Positions 6,621 to 14,731 of a stretch of DNA of 37,421 bases are shown here, one piece after another; positions within the stretch are counted from its first letter, which is position 1, and each line of letters starts with the position of its first letter. The notes under the pieces are model-generated. The model had not been told where the DNA came from and did not search any database. It worked only from the letters and a program-made list of their open reading frames with translations. Origin of the DNA: RGIG3009 sp045653425 (GTDB lineage: Bacteria; Bacillota; Clostridia; Oscillospirales; Acutalibacteraceae); assembly GCA_045653425.1 (NCBI GenBank), contig JAZOLU010000012.1, positions 1-37,421 on the forward strand, written 5' to 3'. Position numbers and translations under genes: made by a program.

Positions 6621-7842
6621 CGTTCAGCACCTCCATTATCCGTTGGCAGGTCTCCTGTGGAGAACCCTCAACCGTTACACGGTAATCCGCCGTTTCCAAA
6701 TACAGCGGCAACCGCTGTTCGTACAACTCCTGCAACGCTGCGCCACCTTTGGAAAGCGGGCGCCCATGCGTTGCCAACCGCGACAATTCCCGTTCCAAAA
6801 ACACCACCACGCCGTTTTGCCGCAACGCTTGCCGATTTTCCGCCCGCAACACGGCGCCGCCGCCGGTAGCAACCACCTGTCCCAACGCCGCACCCGCTTG
6901 CGCCACCGCCGTGCTTTCCACCGCGCGAAACGCCGCCTCGCCTTGCGCTTCCATCAGCGCGGGAATGGACATCCCCGCCGTTTGCTCCACCAGCGTATCC
7001 GTATCCACAAGCGGTTTGCCCAGCGTTTGCGAAAGCATCCGCCCTACGGTGCTTTTGCCGCAACCGGGCATACCCACCAGCACCACGTTGCAAAACCGCC
7101 GTTGCATATCGCGCACGGTACTTTGTACCACCGCATCGTCAATGGCACAGTTGTGAAAAATCTCGGCCGCGCGCCGCCCTTGCGCCACCAACATAGCCAG
7201 CCCGTTCACGGCAATTAAACCGCGTTGTTCGGCATCCAGTAACAGTTGCGTTTTCAGCGGGTTATAAATAATATCCACCACCGCTTTGCATGCGGGAAAA
7301 TCCGCCAAACACACCGGTGCGTTCAAGTTGTTCGGAAACATCCCCACCGGCGTGGTGTTCACAATCACGTCGGCATCGGCGTGGCGTTCCAAATTGTCAT
7401 AGTTGTTTTCGCCTGTACGGGAAATCACCACCACCTCGCGAGCACCCATATCCCGCAGCACACAACACGCCGTTACCGACGAACCACCGCTGCCCAACAC
7501 CAGCACTTTGCGCCCGACTATGCGTATTTCGTTGCTTTCCAATAAGTACCGAAACCCATCGTAATCGGTGTTATATCCACGCACCGCATCCTCATCAAAA
7601 CGGATGGTGTTCACGCTGCCAATGCGTGCCGCCGTTTCACTCAGTTCGTCACAAAAAGCCATTACCTCTTTTTTATAAGGAATGGTCACGTTAATCGCGC
7701 GAAAGGTAGGGTCGGCAAAAAAATCCGCCAACGCCTCCCGCAGTTTTTCTATCAATTCATACGGGTAATCCCCAAAATACCCGTGAATTTGGGGTGACAA
7801 ACTGTGACCCAGCCGTTCACCCAACAATCCAAATCGTTCCAT
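6601..7842 (-). CDS. aroEK: shikimate dehydrogenase-shikimate kinase fusion
   Basis: A single 413-residue chain joins two consecutive enzymes of chorismate synthesis. Residues 1-245 are shikimate dehydrogenase (AroE): SLSP at 14-17, NVTIPYK with catalytic Lys57, NTDYDGF with catalytic Asp93, an NADP-binding GSGGSS at 117-122, and NGLAMLVAQG near 213. Residues 250-413 are shikimate kinase (AroK): Walker A GMPGCGKS at 257-264, a VDTD motif, GGGAV, and the GRPL lid. The AroE part is short between SLSP and NVTIPYK compared with typical enzymes, which have about 20 more residues there. ATG at 7842 with GAGGTGA upstream. No internal start is needed between the halves. Confidence 0.93.
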   Translation of the reverse strand: MERFGLLGERLGHSLSPQIHGYFGDYPYELIEKLREALADFFADPTFRAINVTIPYKKEVMAFCDELSETAARIGSVNTIRFDEDAVRGYNTDYDGFRYLLESNEIRIVGRKVLVLGSGGSSVTACCVLRDMGAREVVVISRTGENNYDNLERHADADVIVNTTPVGMFPNNLNAPVCLADFPACKAVVDIIYNPLKTQLLLDAEQRGLIAVNGLAMLVAQGRRAAEIFHNCAIDDAVVQSTVRDMQRRFCNVVLVGMPGCGKSTVGRMLSQTLGKPLVDTDTLVEQTAGMSIPALMEAQGEAAFRAVESTAVAQAGAALGQVVATGGGAVLRAENRQALRQNGVVVFLERELSRLATHGRPLSKGGAALQELYEQRLPLYLETADYRVTVEGSPQETCQRIMEVLNGEVFGN

Positions 7843-7900
7843 TACATCACCTCGGTATACACCGACACCTCATCATTACCTAACAAAATTGCGGTAATTG

Positions 7901-8965
7901 TCACAGCATTGCATCACACAAAACAATCGCACAAGCCGCCTCCACGCAGGGGACTGCGCGCGGCACAATGCACGGGTCGTGCCGCCCCGTAATGCACAAC
8001 GCCTCTTCCAGCCCACTGCTCAACCGCAACGTCTGTTGCTCCTTGGCAATGGAGGGGGTCGGCTTAAACACCACACGGAACAAAAGCGGCATACCGGTGC
8101 TTAACCCCCCCAGCACCCCACCGTGGTTGTTGGTGCGGGTGCGCACGGTGTCACCGTCAAGATAATACGTATCGTTGTTTTGCGAGCCGCGCAAAGCCGC
8201 CGCCGCAAATCCGTTGCCAAATTCCACGCCGCGCACGGCAGGAATCCCAAACAACGCCGCCGAAAGGCGGTTTTCCAACCCGTCAAACAACGGGTCGCCC
8301 AGCCCGGCGGGCAACCCCACGGCGGCACATTCCACAATACCGCCAACCGAATCACCGTCCCGCCGCGCCGCATCAATCACGTCACGCATTGCCGCGCCCG
8401 CCGCGGGGTCGTTCACCGGAAAAGGCTCGGCGGAAAACTCCGCCGCTGTTACGCTCACTGCGTTAAACGGCGTATCCCACACCTCGCCCACCGCGGCAAT
8501 GTGCGCCCCCACGGCAACGCCTTTGCTTGCCAAATACTGCAAACACAAACCGCCCGCAATACACAGCGGTGCCGTCAGCCGGCCGGAAAAGTGCCCGCCG
8601 CCGCGCACGTCCTGCGCGCCGCCGTACCGAACCGTAGCGGGATAATCCGCGTGAGAGGGACGCGGCTGGTCACGCAACCCCTCGTAGTCACCGGAACGCG
8701 TGTTGGTGTTGCGAATAATGGCACAAATGGGCGCACCGCAGGTCACATCATCCACCAATCCGCTCAAAAATTCCACCGTGTCCGCTTCACGGCGGGGGGT
8801 GGCAAACGCATGGTTGCCCGGCGCGCGGCGATTCAAAAACGCTTGCAGTGCCGCGCGGTCCACGGTAAATCCCGCAGGGAACCCGTCAATCACCACACCA
8901 ATCGCCTCGGCGTGGGATTGTCCAAACACGCTCACCTTTAATTTCCGCCCAAATATCGAGGACAT
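7901..8965 (-). CDS. aroC: chorismate synthase
   Basis: A 354-residue chorismate synthase, which removes phosphate from 5-enolpyruvylshikimate-3-phosphate to give chorismate, using reduced FMN. Visible family motifs are GQSHAEAIGVVIDGFPAG near the N-terminus, the RPSHADYPATVRYG and VRGGGHFSGRLTAP region, RTNNHGGVLGGLSTGMPL, and the C-terminal GRHDPCIVPRAVPCVEAA. Length is normal. It begins 33 bp after the cinA fusion and ends 58 bp before aroE-aroK. The gene for EPSP synthase (aroA) is not in the window, so the step between AroK and AroC is encoded elsewhere. Confidence 0.97.
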   Translation of the reverse strand: MSSIFGRKLKVSVFGQSHAEAIGVVIDGFPAGFTVDRAALQAFLNRRAPGNHAFATPRREADTVEFLSGLVDDVTCGAPICAIIRNTNTRSGDYEGLRDQPRPSHADYPATVRYGGAQDVRGGGHFSGRLTAPLCIAGGLCLQYLASKGVAVGAHIAAVGEVWDTPFNAVSVTAAEFSAEPFPVNDPAAGAAMRDVIDAARRDGDSVGGIVECAAVGLPAGLGDPLFDGLENRLSAALFGIPAVRGVEFGNGFAAAALRGSQNNDTYYLDGDTVRTRTNNHGGVLGGLSTGMPLLFRVVFKPTPSIAKEQQTLRLSSGLEEALCITGRHDPCIVPRAVPCVEAACAIVLCDAML

Positions 8966-8998
8966 ATCCTCATCTCACTTTCCGCTGCAAACAAATTT

Positions 8999-11900
8999 TT
9001 ACCACACCGGCATAACCACTTGGTGGTTGGTTTTGTCGGTTATGGAATAGTAGTGGCGCAAAATCTGAACATAGTTCCAACCCGCCTCGTTGGCGTAACC
9101 CACGGCGCCCATCTGGCTAAGCCCCACACCGTGGCCCCAACCTTGTGTAACAATGGTAACACTGTCGGTTGCGGCATCGTACGTCACACGGAACGCGTGT
9201 GAACGCAATCCCAGTGCAGAACGTAGGTTATAGCCGGTAATCGGCTTTTTGGCACCCTGGTTATCCACGTAATAAAAGTCGGTGTGGTACACGTAATTCC
9301 ACAGTTCGCCTTCGCCCGCCGAGCCATTGCCGTCATACGACAACACCGTAAGCGGCGATTTGCCTTCCTTTACCGTAAACTGCTCTTCCGGCATGGTGTA
9401 GGTCGGATATCGGCTCAGCACCGCACTTTCAAACCAGTCTTTCACCTTGCTGTACAGTTTTTCTCGTGTAAACGTCACCGACGTTTCAAACGAACCACTA
9501 CCCCCGTATTTTGCATAGCTGGTAGAGTTGTCATACAAACTGGTAACGCTTTTAGCATAGGGCAACGTACCGGTCCACACCTTGTTGCTGGAAGCAGTAT
9601 ACCCGCCGGAAGCCGCCGAATACTGGGCGGCAATCGGCATTTTCGCAACAGAGGATTTTGACGTGTCCAGCAATTTTACGCCCACAACATCGCCCACCGC
9701 GTCGTACAACTTCTTGTCCCATTTGTTGGACAAATCCAGCACTTTAATATCACACACAAACGGTTTGTTGTAAGTGACATTGTAATTCAAAATGTACGTA
9801 TACGAAGCCACCGCCTGTGCTTTTTGCGCTTCGGTGGAATTTGCCATCGTGCTGGCTTTGCCCAGTTCGCTTTTTACCACATACGTCACCGCACGCTGCA
9901 ATTCTTCACGGGTCTTGGGCCGCAACACGCCCTCACTATCCTGCATCGGGTCGGTCACCGAGTTGTTGGAATCTTTCAGCGCAAAGTAACTCATAAACTC
10001 GTATTCGTCCACCGTGCCTTGCTGAGTACCCGCACTCGGCGGCACCGGGGTAGGCGTGCTGTCCGGCGGGCGCGTTACCGACGGACGAGAAGCCGTGGTA
10101 GTGTTCTCGTCTTTGGCGGTGGTTTCCCCCAGCAGCGAATCGCCCTCCTCGTTTAAGGCGGTTGTTGTGCTCGGCTTGGTTGTCTGGGCGGTAGTCGCCA
10201 CTGTGGTCGGCTTTTTGGTGGTTGTGGTTGTCGGCTTGCGTGTGGTGGTCGCGGTGGATACCGTGGTACTCACCACCGTGGTCTGTGTGGTGGTCACGGT
10301 AGTTGTGGTCTCCGTAACCGTGGTAGCCGTGCCTTGCAGTTGTTGCCACGCAGCGGGCATTAACACCGCACGGTTCACCCGCGCTTTGGAAAGGTCGTTC
10401 TCCTCGCTCTCGCCGGCACGCGTTTGCCGCGCCGCCACTATCAACCGCGCCCCCTCAAAACTGTATTCAATCGGGGTGGTCAGCAATAATAGGTCGTCGC
10501 CCTCCTGCACCTGCACCGGCGTATCAAACAGGGAACGCCGCCGCAGTTGCGCCACGTAATACAAAAAATCGTCCTCGCTGTCAAAATCGGCGGCCGCGTA
10601 GTCAAACGCTTCCGGCGATGTATCGCCATCCTGCACCAACAACACGGCAAACACCTTGTACCCATTTTCCTGATACAGCGTGTTAAAATCAATGGTGGTA
10701 TGCTCTTTCAAATAGGTCAATTTGGTGTAGTTCGCCAAATCGGAAAACATCTGCCCGTTGCCGGGATTGTTGCCGTATACCACCAGCGCGCGATTGACTG
10801 CGCCGGCCTGCAACACCGTGCCGTTTTCCAAATATGGCACACCGTACACCGAGGTTTTTTCATAAAAATCGCGGCCGGTATAGTACCCCGGTTCGGGGTT
10901 CACCACCACGGGATAGTTAATGGCGGTATCCTCCACCGATAACCATCCGCGCACGTCGTTGTTTACACGGTACAGCGACATAAATTGTTGCAAAATACCC
11001 GCCGGATATTTCACCGGCTCGGAGTCATCCACATCCTGCTCTTGCATATAAATGGCCCACAACGAATCAAACGTGCGTGCGTTAAGATACGGTGTAATAA
11101 CGTACACATACAACATCATCAAGGCGGCAATCAACGCCACCACCGCGGCGGGCAACCATACCCAGCGACGCCCTTTCATTAACGAAAACAAGAAGCGCCG
11201 CTTAGGTTTTTGGGGGTGTTGCACCTTTTCCACCAATTGTCCGCCCGCCATCACACCGGGTAACGCTTCCAAATAGCGGCGCGCCATATCCAAAGCATTC
11301 AGGGTAGCCGCGTTACGAATTTGCTCGCGGTCTTGCCCGCCGTGACCGGCACACAGTTTTTTTACCCACACGCGGCGGTCGTCCGCCAGTGCAACGTACA
11401 CCGTGCCCACTTCTTTTCCCTCGCTGGGTTCGGGTCCCGCCACGCCGGTAATGCTCAAACCAATATCCGCCCCGCCCACGCGGCGTACACCGGCGGCCAT
11501 GGCGGCGGCGGTTTCGGGCGATACCGCGCCCTGCTCGTCCAACACACTCTCGGGAACGCCCAATACTTGGCGTTTCATTTCTGCAGAATACGCGGCAATG
11601 CCGCACTCAAACACTTGCGATACGCCGGCAATCTCGGTCAACCGTTCCGAGAGCATCCCCGCCGTACACGATTCCGCCGTGGCAACTTTTTTGCCGTTTT
11701 CTTTCAGCAGTGTCACCACCGTGTGGGCCAACCCATCGGTATCCACGCCATACACGGCGGCACCCAACCGCTCGCGAATTTCCGCTATCACCGGCGCGCA
11801 CAAGGCATCGGCGGCCTCCGCAGAAGTGCCTTTCGCCGTTACCCGCAACAACACCTCGCCCGATTTGGCATACGGTGCCACCGTGGGGTTGCTGTTCTCC

Positions 11901-12496
11901 ATCAAATCCTGTAACCGCTCGTCCACCGCGGCTTCCGGCACGCCAAACACGCCAACCGTGTGCGAGCGAATTGTCTCGCCGGAAAATCGCTCCAAAAACG
12001 GCGCCACTTGGTTTACAAACATCGGCACCATTTCCCGCGGAGGACCGGGCAACAACACCACGCATTGTCCGTCTTTTTCCACGGCGCAACCCGGTGCCGT
12101 ACCGTGCTCGTTCATAAACACCGTGCATCCTTGCGGCAACATTGCTTGCTTGCGGTTGTTTTCGGTATATTCCTTGCCGGTACGTTCAAAATACGCGCGA
12201 ATACGCGCCAAACTGTCTTCGTGCAACTCCAAGGGGATGTCCAGCGCGTGGGCAACCGTTTCGCGGGTCAAGTCGTCTTCGGTAGGCCCCAAGCCACCGG
12301 TTAAAATGACCATATCGCACCGCGACAAAGCCAATTCCACCGCCTTTGCCAGCCGTTCACTGTTGTCCCCCACCGTGGACTGGTATATCGTGTCAATGCC
12401 GTAGATAGCCAGTTCACGCGCCAAAAACTGACTGTTGGAATTCATAATATCTCCCAACAGCAATTCGGTACCCACGGTCAAAATCTCTGCGTACAT
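8999..12496 (-). CDS. CinA / membrane pseudosortase / SpoIID fusion protein
   Basis: One uninterrupted 1165-codon frame with four parts. Residues 1-413 are a full CinA: an N-terminal molybdopterin-binding-like domain (TVGTELLLGD, LTGGLGPTEDDLT) and a C-terminal NMN-deamidase-like domain (TAESCTAG at 273-280, GVAGPEP near 351). A basic stretch (KPKRR, KGRR) precedes one transmembrane helix at about 447-466. Residues 490-690 have a class B sortase fold, but the catalytic His is Asn576 (YGNN instead of YGHN) and the catalytic Cys is Pro675; the Arg is kept at 684. A Thr/Pro-rich linker covers about 722-820. Residues 855-1160 are a SpoIID/LytB domain with a probable catalytic Glu877, AQAVAS, and GWGHGVGLSQMG. 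The positive-inside rule puts CinA in the cytoplasm and the rest outside. ATG at 12496 follows AAAGGTGGTGAAG. Internal ATGs at 11251 and 11179 lack good ribosome binding sites but could give a separate sortase-SpoIID protein. Domain calls are strong; the joint function is unknown. Confidence 0.88.
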   Translation of the reverse strand: MYAEILTVGTELLLGDIMNSNSQFLARELAIYGIDTIYQSTVGDNSERLAKAVELALSRCDMVILTGGLGPTEDDLTRETVAHALDIPLELHEDSLARIRAYFERTGKEYTENNRKQAMLPQGCTVFMNEHGTAPGCAVEKDGQCVVLLPGPPREMVPMFVNQVAPFLERFSGETIRSHTVGVFGVPEAAVDERLQDLMENSNPTVAPYAKSGEVLLRVTAKGTSAEAADALCAPVIAEIRERLGAAVYGVDTDGLAHTVVTLLKENGKKVATAESCTAGMLSERLTEIAGVSQVFECGIAAYSAEMKRQVLGVPESVLDEQGAVSPETAAAMAAGVRRVGGADIGLSITGVAGPEPSEGKEVGTVYVALADDRRVWVKKLCAGHGGQDREQIRNAATLNALDMARRYLEALPGVMAGGQLVEKVQHPQKPKRRFLFSLMKGRRWVWLPAAVVALIAALMMLYVYVITPYLNARTFDSLWAIYMQEQDVDDSEPVKYPAGILQQFMSLYRVNNDVRGWLSVEDTAINYPVVVNPEPGYYTGRDFYEKTSVYGVPYLENGTVLQAGAVNRALVVYGNNPGNGQMFSDLANYTKLTYLKEHTTIDFNTLYQENGYKVFAVLLVQDGDTSPEAFDYAAADFDSEDDFLYYVAQLRRRSLFDTPVQVQEGDDLLLLTTPIEYSFEGARLIVAARQTRAGESEENDLSKARVNRAVLMPAAWQQLQGTATTVTETTTTVTTTQTTVVSTTVSTATTTRKPTTTTTKKPTTVATTAQTTKPSTTTALNEEGDSLLGETTAKDENTTTASRPSVTRPPDSTPTPVPPSAGTQQGTVDEYEFMSYFALKDSNNSVTDPMQDSEGVLRPKTREELQRAVTYVVKSELGKASTMANSTEAQKAQAVASYTYILNYNVTYNKPFVCDIKVLDLSNKWDKKLYDAVGDVVGVKLLDTSKSSVAKMPIAAQYSAASGGYTASSNKVWTGTLPYAKSVTSLYDNSTSYAKYGGSGSFETSVTFTREKLYSKVKDWFESAVLSRYPTYTMPEEQFTVKEGKSPLTVLSYDGNGSAGEGELWNYVYHTDFYYVDNQGAKKPITGYNLRSALGLRSHAFRVTYDAATDSVTIVTQGWGHGVGLSQMGAVGYANEAGWNYVQILRHYYSITDKTNHQVVMPVW
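10157..10333 (-). repeat. threonine-rich low-complexity coding repeat
   Basis: This stretch encodes residues about 722-780 of the fusion protein, mostly Thr with interspersed Val, Lys and Pro (blocks such as TTTRKPTTTTTKKP). It appears on the plus strand as repeated GTGGT/GTTGT units. Such linkers often span the cell wall and may be glycosylated. Its length may vary between strains by slippage. Confidence 0.85.
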
Positions 12497-12530
12497 CGCA
12501 CTTCACCACCTTTTAAAGTTATCAGCGGCG

Positions 12531-13700
12531 TTACAGCCACTCCACCCGCACACCGCCTACTGCCTCTTCCACCAACGCTTCCACCGGCAGTTGTTGCTCC
12601 GCGCGTTCCAACTCCTCCAATTTGGGGCGGGTACGCGGATGTCGCGGGGTAAACACCGTACAACAATCCTCGTACGGTTGAATAGATGTTTCAAACGTCC
12701 CAATTCGCCGTGCCACAGCAATAATCTCCTCTTTGTCCATACCAATCACGGGACGGAACACCGGCAACGTTGCCACCGCGTCGGTACACCGCAACGCGTG
12801 CAGCGTTTGGCTGGCCACTTGACCCACGCTTTCGCCCGTAATCAGCGCGCCGCAATCCCGCTGCTCGGCAATGCGGGAGGCAATGCGCATCATAAACCGC
12901 CGCATAATCAACGTAAATAGTTCCTCCGGACAGTGCTTGCCTATCTCTTCCTGAATATGAGTAAACGGTACCACGCACAGTGCCGACCGTCCGGCATATT
13001 CCCCCACCTGTTCCAGCAGAGTTTTTACTTTCAGTTCCGCCCGCTCGCTGGTGTACGGAGGCGAAGCAAAGTGAATCGCCGTCAGTTCAATGCCGCGTTT
13101 CGCCATCATATACGCCGCCACCGGGGAATCAATACCACCGGATAACAGCACCGCCGCCTTGCCGCCGGTACCCACCGGCATTCCGCCGGCACCCGCCAAC
13201 TGCGGCCCGTGCACATACGCACCAAAATCGCGCACCTCAATCCACACCGTTACTTCCGGATGATGCACGTCCACCGTAAGATGCGGGTATTTTTCCAGCA
13301 AATAGGCACCCACCTGCGCACACAACTCGGGCGAGGTCATTGGAAACCGCTTGTCCGCCCGCTTGGCCTCCACCTTAAACGTGGCGGCACGGCGCAACGG
13401 CTGCTCTAAATAGGTAGCCGCCGCCTCACAAATGGCGGAAAACTCCTTTTCGGTTACCTGTGCGCGGGAAAAGGCAGAAATGCCAAACACCTTGGCTACC
13501 TGCTCACACACCTCGTCCCAGTCCACGTCCTCGCTCTGCGGCTCAATGTAAATGGTGGATTGCGCTTTGCGCAGCGTAAACGCCCCCAGCGGGCGCAACC
13601 GCCACCGCAAGTTTTTGAGCAACACTTCCTCAAACGTATTGCGGTTCAGCCCTTTCAGTGCCAATTCGCCGTTTTTAATCAATAAAACTTCTTGTGTCAT
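12531..13700 (-). CDS. thiI: tRNA 4-thiouridine synthase ThiI
   Basis: A 389-residue ThiI without the C-terminal rhodanese domain found in Escherichia coli, like the Bacillus form. Residues about 60-165 are the THUMP RNA-binding domain, and the PP-loop ATPase motif SGGIDS is at 187-192. The enzyme adenylates U8 of tRNA and inserts sulfur to make 4-thiouridine. The start is ATG at 13700, with AAAGGAGA upstream; a longer frame to 13757 would overlap the sortase gene. In B. subtilis a dedicated cysteine desulfurase (NifZ) next to thiI supplies the sulfur, and here a desulfurase is two genes upstream in the same operon. Confidence 0.94.
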   Translation of the reverse strand: MTQEVLLIKNGELALKGLNRNTFEEVLLKNLRWRLRPLGAFTLRKAQSTIYIEPQSEDVDWDEVCEQVAKVFGISAFSRAQVTEKEFSAICEAAATYLEQPLRRAATFKVEAKRADKRFPMTSPELCAQVGAYLLEKYPHLTVDVHHPEVTVWIEVRDFGAYVHGPQLAGAGGMPVGTGGKAAVLLSGGIDSPVAAYMMAKRGIELTAIHFASPPYTSERAELKVKTLLEQVGEYAGRSALCVVPFTHIQEEIGKHCPEELFTLIMRRFMMRIASRIAEQRDCGALITGESVGQVASQTLHALRCTDAVATLPVFRPVIGMDKEEIIAVARRIGTFETSIQPYEDCCTVFTPRHPRTRPKLEELERAEQQLPVEALVEEAVGGVRVEWL

Positions 13701-13714
13701 TCCGTTCTCCTTTA

Positions 13715-14731
13715 TTAATACACCGACGGCAACGGTTTGCCTTTGTTCACGTACCACGCTTTCGGCATCAGCACATCCTCGTTTTTCACCGTCAACGAAG
13801 TGTCCACCGCGGGGTCCTCCCCATCACGCAAACGACGCGCCACAATCACCGTCCGCCCGTTTTTTAACGTGGTGTCCCGCTTATTACTGCAAGTGGACAA
13901 CGTCAACAGTTGGTCACCGTTTTCCACGGAAACGTCGCCAAAATCGTACAGTGACCGTTGCCGAACATTCTCCACAAACGCGGCAAACTGCTTGTCGGTA
14001 AACGTAGTGTCAATATAATTAAACGCCGCCCGACCGGTGGCATCCGCGTCAATCACCATCACGGCAAACACCTTGTACGTCACCGTTTCGCCGTACAACG
14101 TGTCCAAACTCACGGTGTTCAAACGCCGCGCATACTCCACATTGCCACCCACCAACCGATTAAACTTGGAAAACATCAATCCGCTGTTTAGGTTGTGCCC
14201 GTAAATAATGGTGTTCTTTTCGTTGACAATATCAAGAATATTGTTCCGATAATCAAAATACAACGTACCCGCTTTGTCGTGCTGACCCAAATAATCGCGG
14301 TACAAATAGTAATCGTTATCCTCGGCCTGCACTACGGGGTTGTCAATAGCGCCCTCAAACAAATCTTCCGCGCCCGCCGTGGCAAACGTCAACCACCCGC
14401 GCACGTCTTGGTTTCGCCGATACAGCGGTTCAAACGCCTCGTCCATCCCCTCGGGAAATTCCACCGGCGTAACATCGGGGTCGCTCTGCCAACTGTTCGG
14501 CACCTCACCTTTGGTGTATAAATCCCGCAACGAGTGGGTTACCTGTTGGGTATACCGCGGTTGCAACCACAACTCATCCACCAAATAATATCCCGAACAC
14601 AAAAGCACCACCAGTGCCAGCCAAAACGCCAGTTTGCGAATCCATTCGCGGCGGCTATCCCCCACTATCGGGACAACGGCGTATAATCCGCGCAATAAAC
14701 CCTGCCCCATTTTTTCAAACCATTGCTTCAT
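13715..14731 (-). CDS. class B-type sortase, catalytically complete
   Basis: A 338-residue membrane-anchored transpeptidase. A basic N-terminus precedes a transmembrane helix at about 33-50. The sortase domain has NQDVRGWL, the DNDYYLYRDYLG segment of class B enzymes, catalytic His179 in YGHN, Cys281 in LSTC, and Arg293. A C-terminal tail after the fold contains VLMPKAW, which is matched by VLMPAAW after the pseudosortase domain of the neighbouring fusion protein, so the two are probable paralogues. ATG at 14731 overlaps the desulfurase stop (ATGA); its stop is 14 bp before thiI. No gene with an LPXTG- or NPQTN-type sorting signal is in the window, so the substrate is unknown. Confidence 0.92.
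   Translation of the reverse strand: MKQWFEKMGQGLLRGLYAVVPIVGDSRREWIRKLAFWLALVVLLCSGYYLVDELWLQPRYTQQVTHSLRDLYTKGEVPNSWQSDPDVTPVEFPEGMDEAFEPLYRRNQDVRGWLTFATAGAEDLFEGAIDNPVVQAEDNDYYLYRDYLGQHDKAGTLYFDYRNNILDIVNEKNTIIYGHNLNSGLMFSKFNRLVGGNVEYARRLNTVSLDTLYGETVTYKVFAVMVIDADATGRAAFNYIDTTFTDKQFAAFVENVRQRSLYDFGDVSVENGDQLLTLSTCSNKRDTTLKNGRTVIVARRLRDGEDPAVDTSLTVKNEDVLMPKAWYVNKGKPLPSVY

Noticed and set aside
10157..10333. The Thr-codon repeat as a mobile or satellite element
   Set aside because: It is in frame, encodes a typical wall-spanning linker, and sits exactly between two globular domains.
11403..12404. Long plus-strand open frames opposite the cinA fusion
   Set aside because: They have shadow composition (Ser, Thr, Pro, Arg) and no motifs, and lie opposite strongly supported coding sequence.
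8999..12496. The possibility that the cinA fusion is a sequencing or assembly artefact
   Set aside because: The frame is continuous, each domain is full length, the joint includes a plausible basic stop-transfer region, and the operon spacing on both sides is normal. It is still listed as something to verify.
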